A stretch of 6,988 nt of DNA, taken from contig VBLA01000106.1 in assembly GCA_005879245.1 (NCBI GenBank), positions 1 through 6,988 on the forward strand, in the 5' to 3' direction. This DNA comes from Deltaproteobacteria bacterium. GTDB lineage: Bacteria > Desulfobacterota > Binatia > DP-6. The position numbers were made by a program, and so were the translations under genes. This document shows positions 1-5,776 of this stretch, one piece after another; position 1 is the stretch's first letter; the number at the start of each line of letters is the position of its first letter. A model generated the notes under the pieces. The model made no database searches. It was given only the letters and a program-made list of their open reading frames with translations, and was not told the origin of the DNA.

Positions 1-686
1 TCCTGCTCGCCCCAGACGAGCATCACGGGGACCTCCGCCGCCAGGTACAGGCGGTCGGCGGCGCTCACCCGCTGGCCGCCCACGTCGATGATCGTGCGGA
101 CCGTGTGGACGAACGCCTGGCGGGCGTCCGCATCGGCCAGAGAGCAGAAGCCGCGCCACATCTCCTCGAGATCGGGAGCGGCACGGACCCCGGCTCGCCC
201 GAGAAAGCGCGCCACGCCGTCGACGGCGTTGCGCACGCCCGCGGCACAGAGGAGCGGCAGGACCCACTCGGCACCCGGGAGCGCCGCGGCCCGGAGGATC
301 GGGTGGACCTCGCGCCCGAGGCCTCCGCTCGAGACCAGCACGAGCCGCTCGCAGCGCTCGGGAAACTGGTAGGCGAACTGCATCGCGACCCCGCCGCCGA
401 GCGAGTGCCCGACGACGCTCGCCCGCTCGTGTCCCAGCGCGCCGAGGAGATCACGTAGTCCGCTCGCGTACGCGCCCAGGGAGTAATCGCCCCGGGGCTT
501 GGCAGACCCCCCGTGGCCGAGCAGGTCCGGCGCGACAACGCAGTACCGCTCGGCGAGCCAGGGGAGCACGTCGTCCCAGGTGGCCGAGCTGCCGGCGATG
601 CCGTGGATGAGAAGCAGCACCGGGCCATTGCCGGCGGTCCGATACGCGATCCGATGACCGTGCAGACAGAGCTCGCTCGCCGTCAT
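1..686 (-). CDS. Alpha/beta hydrolase, partial (C-terminus beyond left edge)
   Basis: This is a serine hydrolase of the alpha/beta fold; the substrate cannot be read, and esters or C-C bonded ring-cleavage products are both common in the family. Numbering from the ATG at 686, the oxyanion-hole HG lies at residues 28-29 (LLLIHGIAGSS). A PDLLGHGGS strand/turn follows at 53-61, and the nucleophile elbow GHSLGG has Ser95. The frame is open for 228 codons to the window edge and ends in PVMLVWGEQ. The next codon begins GA, fitting the usual Asp of the catalytic triad; the catalytic His must lie outside. No signal peptide is seen, so it is probably cytoplasmic. Its ATG overlaps the TGA of the upstream TetR gene (ATGA, 683-686), so the two are probably cotranscribed and translationally coupled. 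The fold call is firm; the reaction is unknown. Confidence 0.9.
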   Translation of the reverse strand, partial: MTASELCLHGHRIAYRTAGNGPVLLLIHGIAGSSATWDDVLPWLAERYCVVAPDLLGHGGSAKPRGDYSLGAYASGLRDLLGALGHERASVVGHSLGGGVAMQFAYQFPERCERLVLVSSGGLGREVHPILRAAALPGAEWVLPLLCAAGVRNAVDGVARFLGRAGVRAAPDLEEMWRGFCSLADADARQAFVHTVRTIIDVGGQRVSAADRLYLAAEVPVMLVWGEQ

Positions 687-1330
687 GCGCGCCGTCCGCC
701 GGTGGCCAGGAGGACCGGCCGTCTGGGCAGGTGACGGAGCCCCATCCACGCCAGGGCCGCGAGGTGGCTCGCCACCGATTCCACCGGCGGGGGCTTCCGG
801 CTCTCGGTCCACCACTGCCCCACGAAGGCGACCATGCCGACCAGGGCATGTGCATAGATGGGGGCCGCCTTGGCATCGAACCCGGCCTTCCGGAACTGGT
901 CCGTGAAGATCGCGCCCACCCGGTCGGCCAGGTCGTACATCAGCGCCGGCATCTCGCCGCTCCGCTTCGAGGCGGGCGCATCCCGCAGGAGCACCGCGAA
1001 GCCACCCGGCCGCTCCTTCACGTAGGTGAGGAAGGCCAGCGCGGCCCGCTCCAGGCGTTCGCGCGGCGAGCCCGACGAGATCGCCTCGACGATGCGACCA
1101 ACGATGTGCTCGACTTCCCGATCGACGATCACTGCGTACAGCCCCTCCTTGCCGCCGAAGTGTTCGTAGACGATGGGCTTCGAGATACCCGCCTGCTCCG
1201 CGATCTCCTCGACAGACGTCGCTTCGTAGCCGCGCTGGGCGAAGACCATCCGTCCAACCTCCACCAGCTGCGCCCGCCGGGCCGAGGCGGCGAGCCGCTG
1301 ACGGCGCTCCGGTGCTGGCGTCCTGGTCAT
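683..1330 (-). CDS. TetR/AcrR-family transcriptional regulator
   Basis: This is a 215-residue one-component repressor of usual TetR length. The N-terminal DNA-binding domain spans about residues 20-66. It contains VFAQRGYEATSVEEIA and the recognition-helix region ISKPIVYEHFGGKEGLYAVI (49-68), which is the classic TetR pattern. The remaining roughly 150 residues form the divergent helical ligand-binding and dimerisation domain (for example QFRKAGFDAKAAPIYAHALVGM and GQWWTES). The ATG at 1330 has no clear Shine-Dalgarno site, but conserved helix 1 begins shortly after it. The gene is divergent from the acyl-ACP desaturase across a region holding a long palindrome, and is followed with ATGA overlap by a hydrolase. 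By analogy with known TetR regulators beside desaturases, such as DesT in Pseudomonas, it probably controls the desaturase and itself. The ligand is unknown, an acyl-CoA or fatty acid being a reasonable guess. Confidence 0.93.
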   Translation of the reverse strand: MTRTPAPERRQRLAASARRAQLVEVGRMVFAQRGYEATSVEEIAEQAGISKPIVYEHFGGKEGLYAVIVDREVEHIVGRIVEAISSGSPRERLERAALAFLTYVKERPGGFAVLLRDAPASKRSGEMPALMYDLADRVGAIFTDQFRKAGFDAKAAPIYAHALVGMVAFVGQWWTESRKPPPVESVASHLAALAWMGLRHLPRRPVLLATGGRRA

Positions 1331-1333
1331 GGG

Positions 1334-1362
1334 TTGACACGCTTACTACGGAAGCGTAAGGT
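1334..1362 (+). promoter_or_regulatory. Candidate sigma-70-type promoter of the desaturase
   Basis: A perfect -35 TTGACA lies at 1334-1339. After a 17-bp spacer comes TAAGGT (1357-1362), a weak -10 that keeps the conserved TA...T positions. Its -10 lies inside the palindrome, so a bound repressor would block it. The start point would be near 1369, giving a leader of roughly 55 nt. The -10 is weak, so the call is moderate. Confidence 0.45.
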
Positions 1363-1389
1363 ACGCAACCGTAACTTACTGCTCCGTAG
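1346..1389. promoter_or_regulatory. Long stepped palindrome, probable TetR operator
   Basis: This is a 44-bp interrupted palindrome centred between 1367 and 1368. The left half carries CTACGGA (1346-1352), GTAAG (1356-1360) and TACG (1362-1365). The right half carries the exact complements in mirrored positions: CGTA (1370-1373), CTTAC (1375-1379) and TCCGTAG (1383-1389). Sixteen of 22 positions per half are symmetric, and the core of 1356-1379 alone is 18 of 24. It sits between the divergent TetR and desaturase genes and overlaps the likely -10 of the latter. That is what an autoregulated TetR operator should look like. The length could host two dimers, as QacR does, but that is inference. 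Confidence 0.75.
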
Positions 1390-1413
1390 CATGCGGCCGG
1401 CAGTCAGCCGGAG

Positions 1414-1421
1414 AAGGAGGT
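1414..1421 (+). promoter_or_regulatory. Consensus Shine-Dalgarno site of the desaturase
   Basis: AAGGAGGT lies four bases before the ATG at 1426 (five from the end of AAGGAGG). It is a full match to the 16S anti-SD and fixes the desaturase start. It predicts efficient translation once the promoter is free. Confidence 0.85.
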
Positions 1422-1425
1422 TCCC

Positions 1426-2373
1426 ATGACCGCTCTCAACACGGCTTCCCCGGACCCGCTCGTCGAGCTCGAACCCCTGGTCGCGAGCCTCCTCGACCGC
1501 CATCTGGCCACGGCCAAGGAGTGGTTCCCTCACGAGTACGTCCCCTGGGAGCTCGGTCGGAGCTTCAACGACGCTCCCTGGGAAGCCGGGGACTCGGGCC
1601 TGAGCGCCGTCGCTCGCACGGCGCTCGAGCTGAACCTGCTCACCGAGGACAACCTGCCCTACTACCACCTCGCCATCTGGAACCTGTTCGGCGGTCAAAA
1701 GGCCTGGGGGGAGTGGGCCCGGCGCTGGACCGCCGAGGAGGGTCGCCACTCGATCGCCATCCGTGACTACCTGCTCGTGACGCGCGCCGTGGACCCGGTC
1801 GCTCTCGAGCGGGAGCGCATGGAGCACGTGTCGCGAGGCTACTACCCGCGCGGCATCACCGGCGCGCTCGACGGCCTCGTGTACGTGACCCTGCAAGAGC
1901 TCGCGACGCGCATCGCTCACCGGAACACGGGCGCGATCACGGGCGACCCGGTGGCGGAGCGGTTGCTCATCCGCGTCGCCCTCGACGAGAATCTGCACTA
2001 CACCTTCTACCGCGACGTCGCCGCGGGCGCGATCGAGCTGGATCCATCTGCCATGGTGCTCGCCATGCAGCGTCAGGTCATGGGCTTCGCGATGCCGGGC
2101 CTCGAGCTACGCAGCTTCCGCCAACGGGCGATCACCATCGCGGCAGCCGGCATCTACGACCTTCGTATCCATCACGAACAGGTTCTCTGCCCGGTGCTCT
2201 TCAAGCACTGGCGGCTGCCCGAGCTGCGCGGGCTGAGCGACGACGCCGAGCGGGCCCGCGACACGCTGCTCGCGTTCCTCGATGGTCTGGCCGCGACCAG
2301 CGCGAACCTCGGAGGCTCGGCCAATCCACGGCCAGCGACGGCCGCTGATAGCAGCTCCCAGCACGCCTGCTAG
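1426..2373 (+). CDS. Acyl-ACP desaturase (soluble diiron, fatty acid desaturase type 2)
   Basis: It introduces a cis double bond into an acyl chain carried on ACP (or a related thioester), using O2 and electrons from ferredoxin. It is cytoplasmic and acts in unsaturated fatty acid synthesis. The 315-residue protein has the whole diiron ligand set of the plant stearoyl-ACP desaturase and mycobacterial DesA family: Glu74 in LTEDNLPYYH, Glu105 and His108 in EEGRH, Glu158 in LQELATRIAH, and Glu188 and His191 in DENLH. No transmembrane segments are apparent, unlike the membrane-bound type 1 desaturases. The last 25 or so residues (from about SANLGGS) are low-complexity and not part of the fold. 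The start is set by a consensus SD. It is divergent from a TetR gene with a palindrome between them, so regulation by that repressor is likely. Its TAG stop is the first three bases of a 163-bp inverted-repeat element. Double-bond position and chain length cannot be predicted. Confidence 0.93.
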   Translation: MTALNTASPDPLVELEPLVASLLDRHLATAKEWFPHEYVPWELGRSFNDAPWEAGDSGLSAVARTALELNLLTEDNLPYYHLAIWNLFGGQKAWGEWARRWTAEEGRHSIAIRDYLLVTRAVDPVALERERMEHVSRGYYPRGITGALDGLVYVTLQELATRIAHRNTGAITGDPVAERLLIRVALDENLHYTFYRDVAAGAIELDPSAMVLAMQRQVMGFAMPGLELRSFRQRAITIAAAGIYDLRIHHEQVLCPVLFKHWRLPELRGLSDDAERARDTLLAFLDGLAATSANLGGSANPRPATAADSSSQHAC

Positions 2374-2533
2374 TGTCCCGGATCGGAAATCCGCTGAGGA
2401 AGTCCGCGAGCTATCGCCGCCGCTGGCAAGGCGCGACGACGAGTAATAGCAGCGCTATTGCGAGGAGGAGCAACGCCGCCAGCGGCGGTGAGAGCCGCGG
2501 AATTCGTCAGCGGATTTCCGGTTCGGGACACTA
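2371..2533. mobile_element. 163-bp near-perfect inverted-repeat element with TA ends (MITE-like)
   Basis: The element starts TAGTGTCCCG and ends CGGGACACTA. Its outer 27 bases (2371-2397 against 2507-2533) match as inverted repeats at 25 of 27 positions. The inner parts remain partly complementary (the block CCGCCGCTGGC recurs in both arms) down to a central stem AATAGC/GCTATT at 2445-2459, so the whole unit folds back on itself. TA at both ends fits the TA target duplication made by IS630/Tc1-mariner transposases, which would make this a non-autonomous MITE, with TIR starting GTGTCCCG. It carries no ORF of its own. Placed between the convergent desaturase and SRPBCC genes, its transcript would form a long hairpin that could act as a two-way terminator or stabilise mRNA 3' ends. 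The repeat structure is certain; the transposon origin is inference. Confidence 0.72.
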
Positions 2534-2564
2534 GGGCGAGGGAGGGCAGGGGCCGCGAGTCGCA

Positions 2565-3038
2565 CTAGGCGTCGCCGTCGAACGCGCGACGCAGGACCGC
2601 GTGGCGATGTTGGAACGCCTTGTCGATGAACCACGCGACGAGGCTCCTCGCCCACTTCGGATCGAAGGTCAGCCGGTCGGTCAGGATCACACCTTCGTTC
2701 GTGCCGACGAGCGGCGCGATCCGCCGTTCGTGGCGCCAGAGTCTCATCGACCCCATCGGGGACTGCTCGACGAATCCCTCACCCGGCGTGAACTCGAGGA
2801 GCGTGAGCTCCGAATGGTCGATCGGCACCACGCCGAAGAGGAAGACGCGGCTCCGGAACAACGGCTGTCCAGGCCGCCAGGGAATGTCCGCGATGCTGCG
2901 CACCCCAGGTGGCACCGTCATCCGGAAGAAGGGCCGCATCTCGGCCGAGATGCCCTCGACGGACACGGTCCACTCCCAGACCCTCGCCGCCGAGGCGCGA
3001 AGCCGGGAGCGGAATGTCAGCTCGATCGGTTTCGCCAT
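2565..3038 (-). CDS. SRPBCC/START-like fold protein, function unknown
   Basis: This is a 157-residue protein resembling the SRPBCC (Bet v1/START-like, polyketide cyclase/dehydrase type) helix-grip fold. The N-terminus IELTFRSRLRASAARVWEWTVSVEGI fits the first strand and helix. A beta-rich middle follows (HSELTLLEFTPGEGFVEQSP, RLWRHERRI). The long C-terminal helix ending AFQHRHAVLRRAFDGD matches the common FxHRHxxLRRxF ending of these proteins. They generally bind a hydrophobic ligand in a cavity, so a lipid-linked role beside the desaturase is possible but unproven. I chose the ATG at 3038 because the fold starts directly after it. A TTG at 3089 would add 17 unstructured residues. The SD is weak (CAGGG next to the ATG). 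The gene is convergent with the desaturase and divergent from the lipoprotein gene. Confidence 0.72.
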   Translation of the reverse strand: MAKPIELTFRSRLRASAARVWEWTVSVEGISAEMRPFFRMTVPPGVRSIADIPWRPGQPLFRSRVFLFGVVPIDHSELTLLEFTPGEGFVEQSPMGSMRLWRHERRIAPLVGTNEGVILTDRLTFDPKWARSLVAWFIDKAFQHRHAVLRRAFDGDA

Positions 3039-3102
3039 CCCTGGCCCATCATGTAACCTGCCCCCCTCTGGTGTGTTGACGCGGGACAAGCCGGCGCAGG
3101 AC

Positions 3103-3110
3103 AGGAGGAG
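3103..3110 (+). promoter_or_regulatory. Shine-Dalgarno site of the lipoprotein gene
   Basis: AGGAGGAG lies about 6-8 bases before the ATG at 3117. Two adjacent ATGs (3117 and 3120) are available, and the spacing favours the first. No convincing -10 is seen in the 78-bp divergent gap 3039-3116, although TTGACG occurs at 3076-3081. Confidence 0.7.
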
Positions 3111-3116
3111 GACCGG

Positions 3117-3800
3117 ATGATGGACGGCCGTCGACGCGCAACGACCCTCGTATGCGTCGCGCTGCTCGGCTGCGCAAGCAAGCCGGTGACGGCGCCGCGC
3201 GCCATCGTACCCGAGGCGGTGCCCTCCGAGCTACGCGCGGCCGCGACGCCGGGCAAGCCGTTCGGCCACATGGTGGCGCTGGGAGTCGGGGTCAGCAACG
3301 GCTCGGCGAAGGACTACGTCATCTCCGCCGAGCGCGTCCTTGCCGTCGACGGCGACGGCAATCGCGTGGCACCTCTCTCGGTTACCGAGGCGGCACGCCA
3401 GGCGGGTGGCACGACCGCTCTCGTCGCCGGGCTGAAGGGTGCCGGCGGGGGCGCCCTCCTCGCCGGTGTCATCGGGGCGATTCCCGGCGCCATCATCGGT
3501 GCGGCCCAGGGCGGGGCACACGGCGCCGGAACGGGCGCGGCGGTCGGGGCGGGCATCGGCGTGGCCGTGGGCGCCGTCGGAGGCCTGTACGAGTCGAAGA
3601 CGGAGACCGAGCAGCAGATCGTCGACCAGCTCGGCGGGCTCTACCTGGGGGAGAAGACCGCCAAACCCGGCATCCCCGTGAGCGGGTTCGTCTTCTTCCC
3701 GGAGGGGCGATATGCGGGTGTCCGGGTGGTCGCCGTCGGACGGCCGGGCGGGGACGTCCAGGACGTCTTCGGACCGATGGTGCGGACGAGCACCAATTGA
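3117..3800 (+). CDS. Lipoprotein with a glycine-zipper segment
   Basis: This is a 227-residue exported lipoprotein of unknown role. Residues 1-18 form a signal peptide: a basic RRR start, then a hydrophobic run. It ends in the lipobox LLGC with Cys19 as the lipidated residue. Residues 45-90 form a small beta-rich part (MVALGVGVSNGS, VISAERVLAVDGDGNRV). Residues 102-157 are a Gly/Ala-rich hydrophobic stretch with repeated GxxxG spacing (for example GAIPGAIIGAAQGG), i.e. a glycine-zipper-like segment that may insert into or associate with a membrane. A charged linker (ESKTETEQQIVDQLGG) and a C-terminal domain with PVSGFVFFPEGRYAGVRVVAVG follow. The next gene, encoding periplasmic YceI, begins 28 bp downstream and probably shares the transcript. 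The overall plan suggests an envelope protein; no specific family is recognised. Confidence 0.82.
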   Translation: MMDGRRRATTLVCVALLGCASKPVTAPRAIVPEAVPSELRAAATPGKPFGHMVALGVGVSNGSAKDYVISAERVLAVDGDGNRVAPLSVTEAARQAGGTTALVAGLKGAGGGALLAGVIGAIPGAIIGAAQGGAHGAGTGAAVGAGIGVAVGAVGGLYESKTETEQQIVDQLGGLYLGEKTAKPGIPVSGFVFFPEGRYAGVRVVAVGRPGGDVQDVFGPMVRTSTN

Positions 3801-3828
3801 CGCCGCCGCGGGCGGCCGAGGAGGAGGC

Positions 3829-4515
3829 ATGATGTGCAACCTGCTGGCCTGGGGAACGGTCGCCGCGCTGCTTGCCGTCCCGCTCACCGCACCGGCGGCA
3901 ATGTGGGATCTCGACCCGGCTCACACGAGCGTTCAGTTCTCGGTCCGTCACCTGATGGTGAGCAACGTGCGCGGAGAGTTCGCGAAGACCTCCGGCAGCG
4001 TCCAGGCCGACGAGAGCGACCCGGCCCACGCGAAGATCGAGGCGACGATCGACGCGGCGAGCGTCAGCACGCGCATCGAGAAGCGCGACACCCATCTCCG
4101 CAGCCCGGATTTCCTGGACGTCGCCAAGTATCCGACCATCACCTTCGTCTCGACGAAGATCGAGGCCGCCGGCTCGGGGCACTTCAAGGTCACGGGCGAC
4201 CTCACCCTTCACGGGGTCACGCGACCGGTGGTCCTCGACGTCCAGGGCCCCACGCCGGAGATCAAGGACCCCTGGGGCAAGACGCGGGCGGGAGCGCAGG
4301 CGACCACCACGATCAATCGCAAGGACTTCGGCCTCATCTGGAATCAGACGCTCGATGCGGGTGGCGTCGCCGTCGGGGACGAGGTCGCGATCACGATCGA
4401 CGTGGAGGCCACCAAGCGCGTCGCCACCGGCACCAACCCCACTTCACCCGACGTGGCCATCGCGGCTACTTCAGCTCGATCAGGATCTCCCGGTACCGTC
4501 GTCGGCCGACGTTGA
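3829..4515 (+). CDS. YceI-family periplasmic lipocalin-like protein with C-terminal extension
   Basis: YceI-domain proteins form a lipocalin-like barrel that binds long isoprenoids or other amphiphiles in the periplasm. Residues 1-24 are a signal peptide (hydrophobic LLAWGTVAALLAVPL, then TAPAA). The mature domain has the family landmarks in order: MWDLDPAHTSVQFSVRHLMVSNVRGEF at the start, SVSTRIEKRDTHLRSPDFLD, KYPTITFVS, then GDLTLHGVTRPVVLDV and RKDFGLIWN. The domain should end near VAITIDVEATK (about residue 197). About 30 further residues rich in Thr, Ser and Pro run on to TGA 4513-4515. This tail is read antisense through the 3' end of the broken cupin gene and is probably not conserved. 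ATGs at 3829 and 3832 are both possible: GAGGAGGAGG (3818-3827) overlaps the useful spacing for each and suits the second slightly better. It probably shares an operon with the lipoprotein gene. Confidence 0.92.
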   Translation: MMCNLLAWGTVAALLAVPLTAPAAMWDLDPAHTSVQFSVRHLMVSNVRGEFAKTSGSVQADESDPAHAKIEATIDAASVSTRIEKRDTHLRSPDFLDVAKYPTITFVSTKIEAAGSGHFKVTGDLTLHGVTRPVVLDVQGPTPEIKDPWGKTRAGAQATTTINRKDFGLIWNQTLDAGGVAVGDEVAITIDVEATKRVATGTNPTSPDVAIAATSARSGSPGTVVGRR

Positions 4516-4686
4516 TGGCGGTCTCGATCCCGCCGCGTCGGATGTAGCGGGCCTTTCCGGAAACGACGTCGGCTTCGAGGTACTCGGTGAACGCCCCCTG
4601 CGTGTCGGGTCCCAGATACGTACCCGCTCGTTCTCGAACAGCACGCGGGTGGCGACGTTGCCGAGGATGCGCCCGGGTTTGTCCAT
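4466..4686 (-). pseudogene. Cupin-like protein gene with central deletion and frameshift
   Basis: The ATG at 4686 has a consensus AAGGAGG (4694-4700) seven bases upstream. The first frame reads MDKPGRILGNVATRVLFENERVRIWD (26 codons, to 4609), a typical start of small single-domain cupins. After that this frame turns into arginine/serine/proline-rich nonsense ending at 4480. In another frame, from 4612, the sequence reads GPDTQGAFTEYLEADVV and continues through ARYIRRGGIETAINVGRR to REILIELK and TAG at 4466-4468, a typical end of the same kind of protein. The two halves abut with only the joint shared. The roughly 40 residues normally between them, with the histidine metal-binding motif of the cupin barrel, are absent. 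This is best explained by an out-of-frame internal deletion. The gene lies 31 bp after the dehydrogenase stop, in the same direction. The family name is from recollection of the pattern and not from a search. Confidence 0.7.
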
Positions 4687-4693
4687 GAGCCGT

Positions 4694-4700
4694 CCTCCTT
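4694..4700 (-). promoter_or_regulatory. Intact Shine-Dalgarno site before the broken cupin gene
   Basis: AAGGAGG on the minus strand lies seven bases before the ATG at 4686. Its preservation shows that the gene was recently functional or that a short product is still made. Confidence 0.75.
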
Positions 4701-4717
4701 GGGGAGTGCTCCTGCGT

Positions 4718-5662
4718 TCAGTATTCCGCTTCGCGATCGACCACGCCGGTGAGCGGCTCTCCGGCGCGCCAGCGGCGGAGGTTGTCGATGAAGCGCTCCA
4801 GCAGCAGATCGACCGCACCGGGCATGTGCCAAGAGACGTGGGGGCTCAGCCGCACCCGCGGGTGGCCATACATCCAGTGGCCGTCTGGCAGCGGTTCGGG
4901 CTCGACGGCGTCGAGCGAGGCCATCGCGACGCGGCCCTCGTCCAGCGCGGCACGGAGCGCGTCCTGATCGACGAGCGCGCCCCGTGCCACGTTGACCAGG
5001 TGAGCGCCCGGCTTCATGGCGGCGAGGACCTCCCGGTCGAAGAGGTGCCGCGTCGTGGGTGTCGACGGCGCGGCGATCACGACGTGGTCGGACGACGCTA
5101 CCAGGGCCGGGAGCGACTCCACCACGTCCACCCCGGCGACGCTGGCGGGAGCGGCCGTTCGGCGGCAGGCGAGCACCCGCATGCCGAAGGGCACTGCTCG
5201 TTCGGCGACGGCGGTCCCGATGCCACCGAGCCCGACCAGGCCGAGCGTCCTCCCGTGGAGCCCGCCGAGAGCCATCCGGCTCCAGCCGCCCGCGGGAGCA
5301 CCGCGGATCCAGGCGTCAGGGAGGCGCTTCTCGAACGCGAGCATCACCGCCAGCACCCACTCGGCGATGGGAATGGCGCTCGCGCCCCGGGAGCAGGTGA
5401 GCACCCGGTCGCCGAGCAGATGGATCGGGAACCTGTCGACTCCGGTACCGAGGGCGTGGACCCAGCGCACGCCGCGGGCGAGGACCTGCGCCAGGTTCGG
5501 GCTCCCCCAGGGCAAGGTGAGGAGCACCTCCCCGTCGACGTCCGGTGGGAAGTCGCCCTCCAACGGGATCGAGACCGACTCGACGTCGGGCACGGCGCCG
5601 GCGAGACGCTCCGCCAGTTCCTTGCGAATCTGGACCAGGATCCGGAACGGGCGACCACTCAT
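4718..5662 (-). CDS. D-2-hydroxyacid dehydrogenase (NAD(P)-dependent)
   Basis: It catalyses reversible reduction of a 2-keto acid to the D-2-hydroxy acid; the family includes phosphoglycerate, glyoxylate and hydroxypyruvate enzymes. From the ATG at 5662 the protein has 314 residues, as usual. The Rossmann motif GLGGIG is at 144-149, following GRTLGLV. Catalytic residues are Arg227 (NVARG), Glu256 (DAVEPEPLP) and His275 (LSPHVSWH). Arg167-Arg168 at the end of the second strand (ACRRT) suggests NADP(H) use, by inference. The substrate-binding GTGVDRF lies at 72-78. The exact substrate is unclear. The ATG overlaps the TGA of a 12-codon leader ORF (ATGA, 5659-5662), so its translation is probably coupled. 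A GTG at 5722 would add 20 residues but would run across the leader's ribosome site and is less likely. The broken cupin gene follows. Confidence 0.93.
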   Translation of the reverse strand: MSGRPFRILVQIRKELAERLAGAVPDVESVSIPLEGDFPPDVDGEVLLTLPWGSPNLAQVLARGVRWVHALGTGVDRFPIHLLGDRVLTCSRGASAIPIAEWVLAVMLAFEKRLPDAWIRGAPAGGWSRMALGGLHGRTLGLVGLGGIGTAVAERAVPFGMRVLACRRTAAPASVAGVDVVESLPALVASSDHVVIAAPSTPTTRHLFDREVLAAMKPGAHLVNVARGALVDQDALRAALDEGRVAMASLDAVEPEPLPDGHWMYGHPRVRLSPHVSWHMPGAVDLLLERFIDNLRRWRAGEPLTGVVDREAEY

Positions 5663-5697
5663 CGCGCGGTGTCCCCGAGGCGCATCGCGAACCCCAT
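5659..5697 (-). CDS. 12-codon leader ORF coupled to the dehydrogenase
   Basis: The minus strand has GGAGGAA about six bases before ATG 5697. It opens a frame of 12 codons, MGFAMRLGDTAR, ending in a TGA that overlaps the dehydrogenase ATG as ATGA. The dehydrogenase ATG itself has no good SD of its own, so ribosomes most likely enter here and restart. The peptide has no obvious attenuation codons (no runs of one amino acid), so simple coupling is more likely than attenuation. It could also be the remnant of a longer upstream gene's end. Confidence 0.55.
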   Translation of the reverse strand: MGFAMRLGDTAR

Positions 5698-5776
5698 CGT
5701 CTGTTCCTCCAGACTTGCACACCGCTCACCGCATACGCTACTCCGCCGCCCAGTCGACGCCCGCCACGAGGTGACC

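Noticed and set aside
65..628. 187-codon minus-strand open frame
   Set aside because: It is an arginine/serine-rich shadow of the alpha/beta hydrolase, which is read in another frame with clear HG and GHSLGG motifs.
731..1429. 232-codon plus-strand open frame opposite TetR
   Set aside because: It is antisense to an unmistakable TetR protein and has histidine/arginine-rich GC-driven composition.
2565..3089. TTG start at 3089 for the SRPBCC protein
   Set aside because: It adds 17 residues outside the fold, and the ATG at 3038 is directly before the first strand.
3493..4212. 239-codon minus-strand open frame
   Set aside because: It is antisense to the lipoprotein and YceI genes. The arginine-rich second half is typical of a shadow frame in GC-rich DNA.
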